Shown: positions 46,559-55,795 of the stretch, piece after piece
Numbering within the stretch: position 1 is the stretch's first letter
Layout: the number at the start of each line of letters is the position of its first letter
Source of the DNA: Bradyrhizobium prioriisuperbiae
Lineage (GTDB): Bacteria > Pseudomonadota > Alphaproteobacteria > Rhizobiales > Xanthobacteraceae
Length of the DNA: 64,000 nucleotides
Direction of reading: 5' to 3'
Assembly: GCF_032397745.1 (NCBI RefSeq)
Contig: NZ_CP135921.1
Coordinates: 4,762,501-4,826,500 of the forward strand
The notes under the pieces: generated by a model
The model's database searches: none
Told to the model about the DNA's origin: nothing
Seen by the model: the letters and a program-made list of their open reading frames with translations, nothing else
Made by a program: the position numbers and the translations under genes

Positions 46559-47566
46559 TCACCCCTTCGCCTTGTGAAACTTCTCCACGATGGCCTGGAA
46601 CGTCTTCACGTTGTCGCCGCCGGAATAATCCGAGATCCGCTTGTAGGCCGGCTCCATCCGGGCGCGGAACAGCGAGAGATCGGGCATGGTGATCTGCATG
46701 CCGGCGGCCTCCAGTTTCTTGAGCTGGTCGGCTTCCGCATCCGCGATCAGCTTGCGCATCAGTTCGCCGGAGGTCTTGCTTTCCTCGCGGAAGATCGTCT
46801 GCTGCTCCGATGTCAGCTTCTTCCAGCTGTTGACGCCGATGGTGTGGATCATGTTGTTGTAGACATGCTGGGTCAGCGCGAGGTGCTTTTGCACTTCGTT
46901 GTATTTGTTGAAGAAGATCACTGCGACCGGGTTTTCCTCGCCGTCGACCACCTTCTGCGACAGCGCGAGGTAAAGCTCGGGGAAGGCGATCGCCTGCACC
47001 GTGGCGCCCAACGCCTCCATCGAGGCCTGGATCTGCAGCTCCGGCGGGGTGCGGATCTTCAGGCCCTTCATGTCGTCGGGGACGTTGATCGGCCGCACGC
47101 TGTTGGTGACGTTGCGGAAGCCGTATTCCCAGTTGCGCAGCAGGATGAAGCCCTGTTTTTCGGCGAGCGGCGCCACCCACTCCATCACCGGTCCGTCGAG
47201 GATCGGGAAGGCGTCGGCGCGGCCGTTGAAGATGAAGGGCAAGAGGATCGCGGCGAAGGCGCGCTCGTATTTGTCGAGCTGGCCCTGGGTCGGCAATCCC
47301 ATGTCGATGGTGCCGAGCTTGATCTGCTGCGCCTGTTCCGGCGGTCCGCCCAACTGGTTGTTGGGGAAGATCGCGATCTTGACGGCGCCGTCGGTGCGCT
47401 TCTCGACATTGGCGGCGAACTGCTTGGCCGCGATGTTGGCGGGGTGGTTTTCGTCGGCGAAGTGCGCGAAGCGCATGGTGATGCCGGCGGCGCGAAGCAC
47501 GGCGGGGGCGGCGATGGTGAAGCTTGCGGCGGCGGTCGTCACCTTGATGAACTGTCTGCGATCCAT
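46559..47566 (-). CDS. TRAP transporter solute-binding protein (DctP family)
   Basis: This 335-residue periplasmic protein has a Tat-like/Sec N-terminus (MDRRQFIKVTTAAASFTIAAP). DctP-type features are GGPPEQAQQIKLGTIDM, LKIRTPPELQIQASMEALGATVQAIAFPE split around the substrate-binding Arg (RTP), and NGEENP-like DGEENPVA. The ATG at 47566 has GGAGG. It is the last gene of the leftward TRAP operon and binds a carboxylate or sugar acid. Confidence 0.92.
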   Translation of the reverse strand: MDRRQFIKVTTAAASFTIAAPAVLRAAGITMRFAHFADENHPANIAAKQFAANVEKRTDGAVKIAIFPNNQLGGPPEQAQQIKLGTIDMGLPTQGQLDKYERAFAAILLPFIFNGRADAFPILDGPVMEWVAPLAEKQGFILLRNWEYGFRNVTNSVRPINVPDDMKGLKIRTPPELQIQASMEALGATVQAIAFPELYLALSQKVVDGEENPVAVIFFNKYNEVQKHLALTQHVYNNMIHTIGVNSWKKLTSEQQTIFREESKTSGELMRKLIADAEADQLKKLEAAGMQITMPDLSLFRARMEPAYKRISDYSGGDNVKTFQAIVEKFHKAKG

Positions 47567-47625
47567 GGTATCCTCCAAGTCTCTCTTGTTTGTTGGTATC
47601 AAGTCATTGCAATGCGATGGGCCCG

Positions 47626-49536
47626 CTAACCTCGGAAACCGAAATAGGCAGGCAGGAACAGCGTGAACCAGGGTACAAAGGCGACGATCAGAAGGCCCGC
47701 GATCAGCACCACGAGATAGGGCAGCATGGCGCGCGACGCTTCCTCGATGTTGCATTTCATCACCGCGCAGCAGACGTAGAAGCCGACACCGGCGAACGGC
47801 ATGAAGCCGCCGATGCCCATGGCGATGATCAGCACCAGCGCATAGTGCAGTTCGCTGAGGCCGAGCTTGCCGGCGATCGGCAGCAACAGCGGCGCCAGCA
47901 CGTTGAGCGAGGGCAGTCCTTCGAGCAGCACACCGACCACGATCAGCAGGATGATCGAGCACACCATGAACACGGCGGTGCTGCCGCCGGTCGCTTGCAG
48001 CAGCAGCACCAGGCGCTGCGGCAGATAGGCGACAGTGAGTGTCCAGGAAAAAGCCGAGGCGGCGGCGAAAATAAACAGCAGCACGCCGGTCATCGCCGCG
48101 GTGTCGGCGACGATGCGCAGCAGGCTCTTGAGCGTCAGCTCCCGGTAGACCAGTGCCGAGAGCGCCACGCCATAGATCACGGCCAGCGCCGCGATCTCGG
48201 TCGGGGTCGCGACCCCCGCGAGGATGCCGACCAAAAGCGATCCGGGCATGAGCAACGGCAGGATGGCGTCGCGGCCGGCGCGGGCGATTTCGCTCGCCGG
48301 CGCGCGCGGCATCCGCGGCAGGCCGGCGGCGCGGGCGCGGAACCAGATCATCACCATCAGGCACAGCGCCATCACCGCCGCCGGCACCAGGCCCCCGATG
48401 AACATGGCGCCAACCGAGACGTTGGTGATCGAGCCGACGATCAGCATGGCGATGCTGGGCGGCACGGTCTCGCCCATCACCGCGGAGGCGGCGAGCACCG
48501 CAGCGCCTTCCGGCGCACCGTGTCGTTCGGTCAGTTGCTTGCGCATTACGGTGCCGACGGCGGCGACATCCGCGGGCTTGGAGCCGGAGAGGCCGGACAC
48601 CGCATACATGCTGGCGACCGTCACCTGCAGCAGGCCGCCCTGCATGTGCCCGACCAGCACCTGGATGAAGCGCACCAGACGGATGCTGATGCCGCCGCGC
48701 TCCATCACCAGGCCAGCGAGAATGAAGAAGGGGACCGCCAGCAGGATGAAATTGCCGGTGCCGTTGACCATGGTCTGCGGCAGCACCACCAGCGAGGCGG
48801 TGCCGGTGCCCCACAGATAAGTGGCGGTCGCAAGCAGCAGCACGAAGCCGACGGGAACGCCGGCGAGGATCGCGGCAAAGAATAATATCAGCGCCACCAT
48901 GATCGCCGCATCGTCGCCGAGCAGCGGCAGCCAGATATCGCGTGTCAGCGCCGCGATGGCGATGGTGCCGAGGAACACTGCGCCGACCCAGAGTGCCAGC
49001 GTGCCGTGGTTGCGGCGCAGGTTGAGAATGGCGTGCATGGCGAGCAGTGCCATGCCGATCGGCAGCGGCGAGCCGATCAGCGCCGCCGGCCACTGCAGGA
49101 TCGGGGTCAGTTCGTTCCAGCTCGACGCCAGGAATTCGATCGAGGCGACACCCGTGATGCCGCACACGAACAGCACCACGATGTCGGCCAGCGCGAGCAG
49201 GATGCGGCTGCCTTGATCCGGCAGCCGGTCGAGCACCACGCGGACAAAGGCGTGATCATGCCGGCGATAGGCCACGGCGCCACCGATGAAGGCGAGCACG
49301 GAGAGCGCGAAGCGCGCCAGTTCGTCGGTCCAGAGAAAGGAATGATGCAGCCAGACCCTCGCCACCACATTCATCAGCACCAGCGTGAGCTCGCCGAACA
49401 GGGCGACCACGACCAGCGTTTCGGCTGTCGCGTCGATGGCGCGGATGATGGCGGGGTCGCGCGCGACCTCGGCGCGCGGCACAGCGTCAGTCACGGCCGG
49501 GGCCAGCAGCCCGTCGGCGCGATCAGCGTGCGACAC
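47626..49536 (-). CDS. TRAP transporter fused DctQ-DctM membrane subunit
   Basis: This 636-residue protein fuses the four-span small subunit (about residues 30-170) to the twelve-span large subunit (from about 200; AILAGVPVGFVLLLATATYL, MGETVPPSIAMLIVGS, GVATPTEIAALAVIYG). Fused QM subunits are known for TRAP systems. The start is the GTG at 49536, which has no good SD, so it is uncertain by a few residues. It drives sodium-coupled uptake of the ligand delivered by the binding protein 59 nt downstream. Confidence 0.9.
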   Translation of the reverse strand: MSHADRADGLLAPAVTDAVPRAEVARDPAIIRAIDATAETLVVVALFGELTLVLMNVVARVWLHHSFLWTDELARFALSVLAFIGGAVAYRRHDHAFVRVVLDRLPDQGSRILLALADIVVLFVCGITGVASIEFLASSWNELTPILQWPAALIGSPLPIGMALLAMHAILNLRRNHGTLALWVGAVFLGTIAIAALTRDIWLPLLGDDAAIMVALILFFAAILAGVPVGFVLLLATATYLWGTGTASLVVLPQTMVNGTGNFILLAVPFFILAGLVMERGGISIRLVRFIQVLVGHMQGGLLQVTVASMYAVSGLSGSKPADVAAVGTVMRKQLTERHGAPEGAAVLAASAVMGETVPPSIAMLIVGSITNVSVGAMFIGGLVPAAVMALCLMVMIWFRARAAGLPRMPRAPASEIARAGRDAILPLLMPGSLLVGILAGVATPTEIAALAVIYGVALSALVYRELTLKSLLRIVADTAAMTGVLLFIFAAASAFSWTLTVAYLPQRLVLLLQATGGSTAVFMVCSIILLIVVGVLLEGLPSLNVLAPLLLPIAGKLGLSELHYALVLIIAMGIGGFMPFAGVGFYVCCAVMKCNIEEASRAMLPYLVVLIAGLLIVAFVPWFTLFLPAYFGFRG

Positions 49537-49606
49537 GGTGTTCAGTGTTCGTGCAAATGACCTTGCGCATGGTGGTGAACCTCCCGTTCATTCATGATTT
49601 TTGTAG

Positions 49607-50500
49607 TCACGGCTTTTGTTTCCGGCCGCGTTGTTTTTGGTGGTCGGTGGCGCGCCGGTCTGTGCCGGCTTCGCCCTCGCTGATCTCGAACAGATCAGGG
49701 TTGAGTTGCTGGGTTGCGGAAATGTCGGCGAGCAGCCGCTCCAGATGATCGGTGATGGCGGCAACGGCCCGCACCGGGTCATGGGCCGAGATCGCCGCCA
49801 GGATGGTTTCGTGCTCGGCGATAGCGCGGGTGATGCGGCCGGGCTGTGGCAGGGTCAGCCGCCGGTAACGGTCGACATGGACTTTGACCTGCTGGATCAG
49901 CGTCCAGATGCCGGGATAACCGGCCACCTCGGCGATGGTCGCGTGAAACGCTTCGTCGGCGAGATGAAATGCATCGTGATCGTCGGCGGCCTCGGCCTCG
50001 CGCTGGCTTTGCAGCACCGATTGCAGCGCCAGCAACTGACTGGCGGTGGCCTGGGTTGCTGCGATCCGCGCGGTGGTCTCTTCCAGCGCGCGGCGGATCA
50101 GGATGGCTTCGGGCAGCTCCGCAACCGGAATCCGCGAGACGAAGATTCCCGATTGCGGGAAAATATCCAGCAGGCCTTCGTCGGCAAGCTTCAAAATGGC
50201 TTCGCGCACCGGTGTGCGGCTGACACCATAAGCTTCGGCGATTTCGCTCTCCGACACCGGCTCATCCGGCAGGCGCTGCAGCGAGACCAGTTGCTGGCGC
50301 AAATCGGCATAGATCGTGGCCGACAGCGGGCCGGCGCGTTTGCTGCGCGACTTGCCGGCACGGCCGCCGTTGGAGGTCAGCTTGTCGACGACCGGGCTGC
50401 GGCTGCGCGGGCCCGTCGGTGACGCCGGCAACGCCTGCGTCGCCCGGCGCGGCTTGGCCTTGCGGGTGGACAGCTTTCGCGATGTCGTCGGCCGTTTCAT
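49607..50500 (-). CDS. GntR family regulator, FCD type, with basic N-terminal extension
   Basis: This is a 297-residue protein. Residues 1-60 are Lys/Arg/Ser/Pro-rich and low in complexity. The GntR winged helix (SESEIAEAYGVSRTPVREAILKLADEGLL) lies at about 82-110 and an FCD ligand domain follows, with metal-binding His (HDAFHLADEAFHATIAEVAG). The usual family length is about 230, so the N-terminal tail is an addition. It probably regulates the TRAP genes downstream and the divergent SDR. Confidence 0.9.
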   Translation of the reverse strand: MKRPTTSRKLSTRKAKPRRATQALPASPTGPRSRSPVVDKLTSNGGRAGKSRSKRAGPLSATIYADLRQQLVSLQRLPDEPVSESEIAEAYGVSRTPVREAILKLADEGLLDIFPQSGIFVSRIPVAELPEAILIRRALEETTARIAATQATASQLLALQSVLQSQREAEAADDHDAFHLADEAFHATIAEVAGYPGIWTLIQQVKVHVDRYRRLTLPQPGRITRAIAEHETILAAISAHDPVRAVAAITDHLERLLADISATQQLNPDLFEISEGEAGTDRRATDHQKQRGRKQKP

Positions 50501-50571
50501 GGCGCGTGCCGGATCCGATAGCTAAACGGGGCTTGATAAAACGAGGCATGGCGAGCGGTGCGTTCAACTAG

Positions 50572-50583
50572 TATATTAATATA
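50572..50583. promoter_or_regulatory. Palindromic operator candidate between GntR and SDR genes
   Basis: TATATTAATATA is a perfect 12-bp palindrome in otherwise GC-rich DNA, located in the 181-nt divergent promoter region. It could be the GntR operator or part of the -10 elements. Confidence 0.45.
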
Positions 50584-50681
50584 AGAATTGTTTCCGCAAT
50601 CCCGAAACGCACATTTCGACTGAAGATACCCACCAGAAATGCTGCGTTATCTTGCGTTGCACAATCCGAGGAAAACCGCTC

Positions 50682-51494
50682 ATGACCGATTATCGCAAAC
50701 TGTTCGACCTCACCGGCAAGACCGCGGTGGTCCTGGGCGCGGCCTCAGGCATCGGCAAATCCTCCGCCGAAGCGTTGGCCGGCCTCGGCGCCGAAGTGCT
50801 GTGCGCCGATCTCTCGCGCGACGCGGCGGAGGTGACAGCCGAAGGCATTCGCGCGAGTGGAGGTGCGGCGACATCGGCGGCCTGCGACGCCGCTGACCGC
50901 GCGTCGGTGATGGCGCTGAAGGACGCGGCGATGCAGCGCTTTGCGCGGCTCGACATTGCGGTGACGACACCGGGCCTCAACATCCGCAAGACCATTCTCG
51001 ATTACACCGAGGAGGATCTCGATCGGGTGCTCAATCTCAACGTCAAGGGCACGGTGTATTTCTTCCAGGCGTTCGGCGGCGTAATGGTCAAGCAGGGTCG
51101 CGGCAGCCTGATCGCCTGCTCGTCGGTGCGTGCGGTGACCATCGAGCCCGGGCTCGGCGTTTACGGATCGACCAAGGCCGCGATCGGACTCCTGGTCAAA
51201 GGCTTCGCGTCGGAAGTCGGGCCGTTCGGCGTGCGCGTCAACGCCATTGCACCGAGCATAGCCGAGACTGCGCTGACCGCGCCGTTCAAGCAGCGGCCGG
51301 AGCTGCACAAGCTCTATGCCGCGCATACCGTGTTCAACCGCTGGAGCCACGCGGACGAGGTGGCGACGGCCGTCGCCTATCTCGCCTCGGATGCGGCGAG
51401 TTATGTCAGCGGCAGCACGCTGTTCGTGGACGGCGGCTGGACCGGCATCGACGGCCCGCCGACCGGGCTGACCCAGCTGACGCGGCCGGCGTGA
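50682..51494 (+). CDS. SDR family oxidoreductase
   Basis: This 270-residue classical SDR has the cofactor motif GAASGIGKSS, the catalytic Ser in ACSSV and the intact Tyr-x-x-x-Lys in VYGSTKAA. GAGG precedes the ATG at 50682. It is divergent from the GntR-TRAP operon, so it probably oxidises the imported sugar acid or polyol using NAD(P). Confidence 0.92.
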   Translation: MTDYRKLFDLTGKTAVVLGAASGIGKSSAEALAGLGAEVLCADLSRDAAEVTAEGIRASGGAATSAACDAADRASVMALKDAAMQRFARLDIAVTTPGLNIRKTILDYTEEDLDRVLNLNVKGTVYFFQAFGGVMVKQGRGSLIACSSVRAVTIEPGLGVYGSTKAAIGLLVKGFASEVGPFGVRVNAIAPSIAETALTAPFKQRPELHKLYAAHTVFNRWSHADEVATAVAYLASDAASYVSGSTLFVDGGWTGIDGPPTGLTQLTRPA

Positions 51495-51498
51495 GCGG

Positions 51499-52680
51499 CT
51501 AAGCCGCGAGCTCCTTGCGCTCGGTCAGCGGCATGGTGAAGGTGAAGCGGGTTTCCTCGGATGTCGACGCGACGTCGATCCGGCCGTCATGCGCCCTGGC
51601 GATTTCCGAGGCGATATAGAGTCCCAGTCCAAGTCCCGGCTTGTGTCCCTCGGCGCTGCCGCGGGTGAATGGCTGGAACAGCCGGGTCATGGCATCCGGC
51701 GGAATCGGCTTGCCGGCATTCGCCACTGATAGCGTCAGGTCGGTCGCATCCATCGCGGCGCGGACGTGCACCGGTTTGTCGGCGTCACCATAAGCGAGTG
51801 CGTTGCCGAGCAGGTTCGACAGCAGCTGCGCGATGCGGCCGCGATCGGCCTCGACCGCCTGCGGCAGCACGAAGCTGACATCGATCAGGCGTTCGGGAAA
51901 TGCGCTCTGCAGTTCCGACACCACCTGGCTGATCACCGACGCCATCTGCAGGGGCGTGCGGAACAGCAGGAGACCGCCGCCAAGCCGACCGCGCGCCATG
52001 TCCATCACATTGTCGATCAGTCCGGACATCCGCTCCACGCTGCTGTCCATCATGGCATAGACCGCGGGGTCCGGTCGCTTGCGCAGCAACTGGATGCCGG
52101 CGGCGATCGAGGCGAGGGGATTGCGTAGGTCGTGGCCGAGCACCGCGACGAATTGCTCGCGCAGTTCGGCGAGCTTGCGCTCGTCGGTCAGGCGGGCTTC
52201 GCTGAGCGCGACGCGGGCATGCGCATCGAGATGAAACGCGATGAGCTCGGCAAACAGCCTGAACATGCCGAGGACCGCCGGCGTGTTGAGGCGCGCCGGC
52301 CGCGGATCGATCGCACACAGCGTGCCGAACATCCGCCCGTCCGGCAGCAAAATCGGCATCGAGAGATAGCTCTGGAAGCCGTACTGCGCCGGCGTCGGGT
52401 GTCCGCGAAACACATCGTCGCGCGCCACCTCGTTGATCACCACGGCTTGCAGGCTTTGGCGGATCTCGTTGCAGATGGTGGTCTCGACCTTCAATTCGCC
52501 GCCGGGGACAAGTCCGAACGCGATCTCGTCGCGCACGGCGCAGCATATCCAGCGCGCCTCAGTGACGCGGGCCACCGCGGCGAAGCCCATTCCGGTGGTG
52601 CGGCAGATCACTTCAAGGATTGCGGGAATTGCCGGGATGCGGTCGATGGCGTCGATATCCGCCTGGAAATCACTCGCCAT
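51499..52680 (-). CDS. Sensor histidine kinase with GAF domain
   Basis: This is a 393-residue soluble kinase. A GAF domain spans about residues 15-160 (SYLSMPILLPDGRMFGTLCAIDP). HisKA follows, with phospho-accepting His in VLGHDLRNPLASI, and then HATPase (LLSNLLGNALAYGD as N box, GKPIPPDAMTRLFQPF, GLGLGLYIASEIARAH). GGAG precedes the ATG at 52680. No transmembrane segment or adjacent response regulator is present, so it is an orphan cytoplasmic kinase. Its stop lies four bases from the SDR stop (convergent). Confidence 0.92.
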   Translation of the reverse strand: MASDFQADIDAIDRIPAIPAILEVICRTTGMGFAAVARVTEARWICCAVRDEIAFGLVPGGELKVETTICNEIRQSLQAVVINEVARDDVFRGHPTPAQYGFQSYLSMPILLPDGRMFGTLCAIDPRPARLNTPAVLGMFRLFAELIAFHLDAHARVALSEARLTDERKLAELREQFVAVLGHDLRNPLASIAAGIQLLRKRPDPAVYAMMDSSVERMSGLIDNVMDMARGRLGGGLLLFRTPLQMASVISQVVSELQSAFPERLIDVSFVLPQAVEADRGRIAQLLSNLLGNALAYGDADKPVHVRAAMDATDLTLSVANAGKPIPPDAMTRLFQPFTRGSAEGHKPGLGLGLYIASEIARAHDGRIDVASTSEETRFTFTMPLTERKELAA

Positions 52681-53209
52681 TTGACTCCGCCCGCCTGCCC
52701 CAAAATCGATCTGCATATGCAATGGATTGATAAGCACCGGCAAGCGATTTGGTTTCACAAGAACCGAGGCGCGGCCGCTTGTTTGGTGAATCGCAAACGA
52801 AAAAGCCCCGCCTCCCGGGGGGGAGAGGCGGGGCGCAGGTCCAAGTTCGAGGGGCAAACTTGCGGCCTGGGAGTGACGCGACAGAAAACAACAGAGGGCA
52901 GAAAACAACAGAGAGTGCCGGGCGCGCGCACGAGCCAGAGCGCGCGACGGTCACGTGATGCGATCTGATGGAGCGGACCTGACTGCGTCCGGTTATTCGA
53001 AGAACCGTTGTGTCGTGTATCGGCAGGCTCGCGGCTGTTCGCATTGCAGAGCCGAGAGCGCATTAGAACAAAACAAGAACAAAAGAGTCAAGCCAAAACG
53101 CGCGACCACATCATGAAATGTGTGCACGTTTCAGCTCGTTCGGCTCACGCCGACGCCACACCCGCACGGATGCAAGCGTCGGTGTTCGCACGTCGTTGTT
53201 AGATGATCG
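52681..53209. other. Intergenic region between histidine kinase and small gene
   Basis: 529 nt without a convincing gene. It contains the minus-strand terminator at 52800-52834, an A-rich stretch near 53060-53100, and presumably the kinase promoter. Open frames here have no start sites or recognisable products. Confidence 0.5.
52800..52834 (-). terminator. Rho-independent terminator (minus strand)
   Basis: The 10-bp stem GCCCCGCCTC (52805-52814) with GAGGCGGGGC (52825-52834) is followed on the minus strand by TTTTT (52800-52804). It would end transcripts coming from the small gene at 53210-53401, upstream of the kinase. Confidence 0.88.
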
Positions 53210-53401
53210 TCAGTGATACCGTTGGCGCAGGTATGTCAGGCCTTCGACCACCAGGCGATTGGTGTCTTCCTGGCCGGTCCAAAACAGCCGGTCGACATAC
53301 TTCGTCACCTCGTCGCGACGCTGTTCCGCCTCTGCGGCTGAGAACATCATGCTGTAGGTATCGACGATGCGCGTGACGGCAGTTTCAACAACAGTATCCA
53401 T
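53210..53401 (-). CDS. Small hypothetical protein
   Basis: This 63-residue, acidic, probably helical protein (MDTVVETAVTRIVDTYSMMF start, LVVEGLTYLRQRYH end) was not recognised. AGAGGGA stands upstream of the ATG at 53401, and a strong terminator lies downstream in the same direction, which supports a real transcript. Confidence 0.5.
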   Translation of the reverse strand: MDTVVETAVTRIVDTYSMMFSAAEAEQRRDEVTKYVDRLFWTGQEDTNRLVVEGLTYLRQRYH

Positions 53402-53519
53402 GCTTTGCATTCCCTCTCATGGATCATAACAACGCATGATGCGCGGTTTTGTTCCGAGGGAACCGCGGGGTGGAACCTGGGTGAGACACCGCCAATGTTC
53501 CCGTGCGGCGATGCCGATG

Positions 53520-54323
53520 TTAGGTCTTTGCGTAAGAGACGCCCATGCCGGCGCGCACGTCGCTCTGAATGCCATAAGGCGCGATCGGATAACGCAGCCC
53601 GTTCTTCGCCAGCGCCTTCATGCCGGTGATGGCCTTCTGCAGATCCGCGGGTTTTAGCGCCATCAGCATTTCTTCGTCGGGCACCCCGCCATAACGCCGC
53701 TCCGCATAACACGGCAGCGACAGGCTGGGCTCGCCGGTCGCCAGGGCGCGGCCCCAGGAATCGGCGCAGGCGGTTTCGCCGACCACTCCCCATTCGAATT
53801 TCTTGTAGCCCGAATACTGCAGGCCGTTGATCAGGATGATCATCTGCCCCGGTGTGGCATAGACGAGGCAAATGTCCGGCGGATTGAGCCGGCCGCTGGC
53901 GAGCGGGCTCACCGCCAGTGCTTCGTAACGCCCGTGCGGCACCACGCACAACGCTTCCTGCCGTGCGCGCGCATCCTCCGCGGTCTCGTGCCAGACGCCG
54001 ACATAGGATTGGCCCGACAGCCATTGCTCGTCCTGCGGCGTCAGGCCGATCACCGCGCGGCACTGCGCGCCCACCAGGTCGCTTGCGGTGATGCCGACGG
54101 TCCATCCCAGCCGTGACGCCATACTGACGATCTGGTCGGTGGTGTGCACTGCGGACGGCCGTCGAATTTTGGGGATCGCCGCCATCTCGTCGGCACGGGC
54201 GAACAGCTTCATGCCGATCACGGTGGTCTTCAGCCGCAGCAGCGCATTCAACTCGTTGACCAGGGCCGCAAGGTCGAACGTTTGCGGCGGCGCCTTATCC
54301 TGTTGGGATTGTTGTTGTGACAT
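53520..54323 (-). CDS. DUF169 family protein
   Basis: This 267-residue protein has the DUF169 pattern: LNALLRLKTTVIGMKLF at the start, ALCVVPHGRYEALAVSPL, PDICLVYATPGQMIILINGLQY and CADSWGRALATGEPSLSLPC with conserved cysteines. The family has no assigned biochemical role. The ATG at 54323 follows GGGAG. It stands alone beside the gene remnants at 54.4-55.1 kb. Confidence 0.8.
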   Translation of the reverse strand: MSQQQSQQDKAPPQTFDLAALVNELNALLRLKTTVIGMKLFARADEMAAIPKIRRPSAVHTTDQIVSMASRLGWTVGITASDLVGAQCRAVIGLTPQDEQWLSGQSYVGVWHETAEDARARQEALCVVPHGRYEALAVSPLASGRLNPPDICLVYATPGQMIILINGLQYSGYKKFEWGVVGETACADSWGRALATGEPSLSLPCYAERRYGGVPDEEMLMALKPADLQKAITGMKALAKNGLRYPIAPYGIQSDVRAGMGVSYAKT

Positions 54324-54453
54324 GGCGTTCGTGCTCCCGGCGATTTTCAGCAAGCGTAGGGAGGGGCCTATCGCGGGTCAAGCGCATGGCTGCACCGTCT
54401 CCGCTCGTTTCATTGCGTGCAGGGATATCCAGTGTTTGGCGCCGGCGTCGTTG

Positions 54454-54741
54454 TCAGCCGCCGAATTGCAGGCGCAGTCCCTGCACCAGGCTGACCGTCG
54501 CCACCGCCGCGATCAGCCGCCGCGACCATAGCCGGAAGGCTGCGTCGCTGATGGCGTCGAGCACGTGGCGCGACAACTGGGTGCCGAGCAGCGCCAGCGT
54601 CACGGCGAGAAGGATGGCCGCGGAGGCGACCTGTCCGCCGCCGGCCGTCAGCATCTGCCCGAAATAGATGAGCTTCACCGTGTGGCCGATGGTCTGGATC
54701 GCGGCCTTGGTCGCGACCATGTCCTTGCGGCCGATCCCGGA
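54454..54741 (-). pseudogene. TauE/SafE-family membrane protein, C-terminal remnant
   Basis: About 95 residues remain (RKDMVATKAAIQTIGHTVKL to GLRLQFGG), matching the end of sulfite-exporter-type TauE/SafE proteins (usual length about 250). The 5' part is missing: just past 54741 the sequence turns into the 3' part of a LysR gene on the other strand. No start codon with SD precedes the remnant. Confidence 0.7.
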
Positions 54742-55098
54742 GCGAAGCTTGCGAAGGAAACGCTGCTGCAGGTGGTGCACTGGCCGGAGGACTGGCCGCT
54801 CTGGCTCACCGCCGCCGGTGTCGACCTGCGCGGACGCGCGCTCGGGCCGCGCTTCGACAATTATGCGATGGCCCTGCAGGCCGCGCTCGACGGCGTCGGC
54901 GTCGCGATCGCGCTGCGGCCCTATGTCGAGGACGATATCGCGGCGGGACGGCTGGTGGCGCCGTTTCCGCTGGCGGTGCCGAAAGGGCGGGCGTGGTTTC
55001 TCGTCTACCAGCCATTCCGCAAGGACGAGCCGGGCTTTGTCGCTTTCCGCGGCTGGCTGCGTGACACTTTCAGCAATCAGGGCGAGGCAGTGAGGTGA
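54742..55098 (+). pseudogene. LysR-type regulator, C-terminal remnant
   Basis: About 118 residues of a GcvA-like effector domain remain (LAKETLLQVVHWPEDWPLW, RFDNYAMALQAALDGVGVAI, RPYVEDDIAAGRLVAPFPL). The DNA-binding half is absent. The fragment begins exactly where the TauE remnant ends on the opposite strand, which fits one deletion that removed the shared 5' region of two divergent genes. Confidence 0.7.
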
Positions 55099-55126
55099 TT
55101 GCGAGAGGCCTCTAGCATCCCGGCGT

Positions 55127-55795
55127 TTACCCCGGCGGCAGCGCCACCGCCCGGAAACACGCCTCCAGCGCCTTCGCGATCAGTGCATTGCGGGGGATCG
55201 GCTTGTGTTTTGACGCCAGGATGGCGTCGTCGACCATGCCGTGCACGCCGCTGAACAGGAACACCGCGGTGAGATGCGGGTCGTCGACCGTCCACGCCTT
55301 TGCCGCATTGCCGGCGGCGAGCAGGGCGCCGAGATGATCGATCACGATGTTGTCCACCAGGCCCTGCCGGGTCGGCTTGCGTGCCTCGTGAAACAGCATG
55401 TCGTGCAGCTTGACGCCGTCGAGATAGGTGGTGACCCCGGTGCGGGCCCAGCAGGCGAGGCGGCCTTCGAAATTGTCCGGACCCAGTTTTGCCAGCGCTT
55501 GCGTAATGCGCGCGAGATGATCGTGGGCGAAACGTTCGCCCAGCGCTATCAGCACGTCCTCCTTGGACGGGAAGTAGAGATAGAAGGTGCCCTTGGCGAC
55601 GCCGGCGCGCGTGGTGATCTGCTCCACGGTGGTGTTGGCGACGCCGTGTTCAAGAAAAAGCTGTTGCGCCGCGGTCATCAGTTCGTCGAGCCGCTCCTGC
55701 GGCGGACGGGTGCGCGGCTTCGATGCTTGCTTCCCGCGCGACAATTTGGCGGGTTTGGCAGCCGACTTGGCATTGGAATTGGCGCGCGGGATCAT
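55127..55795 (-). CDS. TetR family transcriptional regulator
   Basis: This is a 222-residue repressor. A basic N-terminal tail (about 30 residues) precedes the TetR helix-turn-helix (AAQQLFLEHGVANTTVEQITTRAGVAKGTFYLYFPSK split over residues 42-78) and a ligand-binding C-terminal domain. The ATG at 55795 overlaps the MFS stop codon (ATGA), so it is translated with the transporter. It probably represses the MFS-tetR operon through the palindrome at 57148-57164. Confidence 0.93.
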   Translation of the reverse strand: MIPRANSNAKSAAKPAKLSRGKQASKPRTRPPQERLDELMTAAQQLFLEHGVANTTVEQITTRAGVAKGTFYLYFPSKEDVLIALGERFAHDHLARITQALAKLGPDNFEGRLACWARTGVTTYLDGVKLHDMLFHEARKPTRQGLVDNIVIDHLGALLAAGNAAKAWTVDDPHLTAVFLFSGVHGMVDDAILASKHKPIPRNALIAKALEACFRAVALPPG

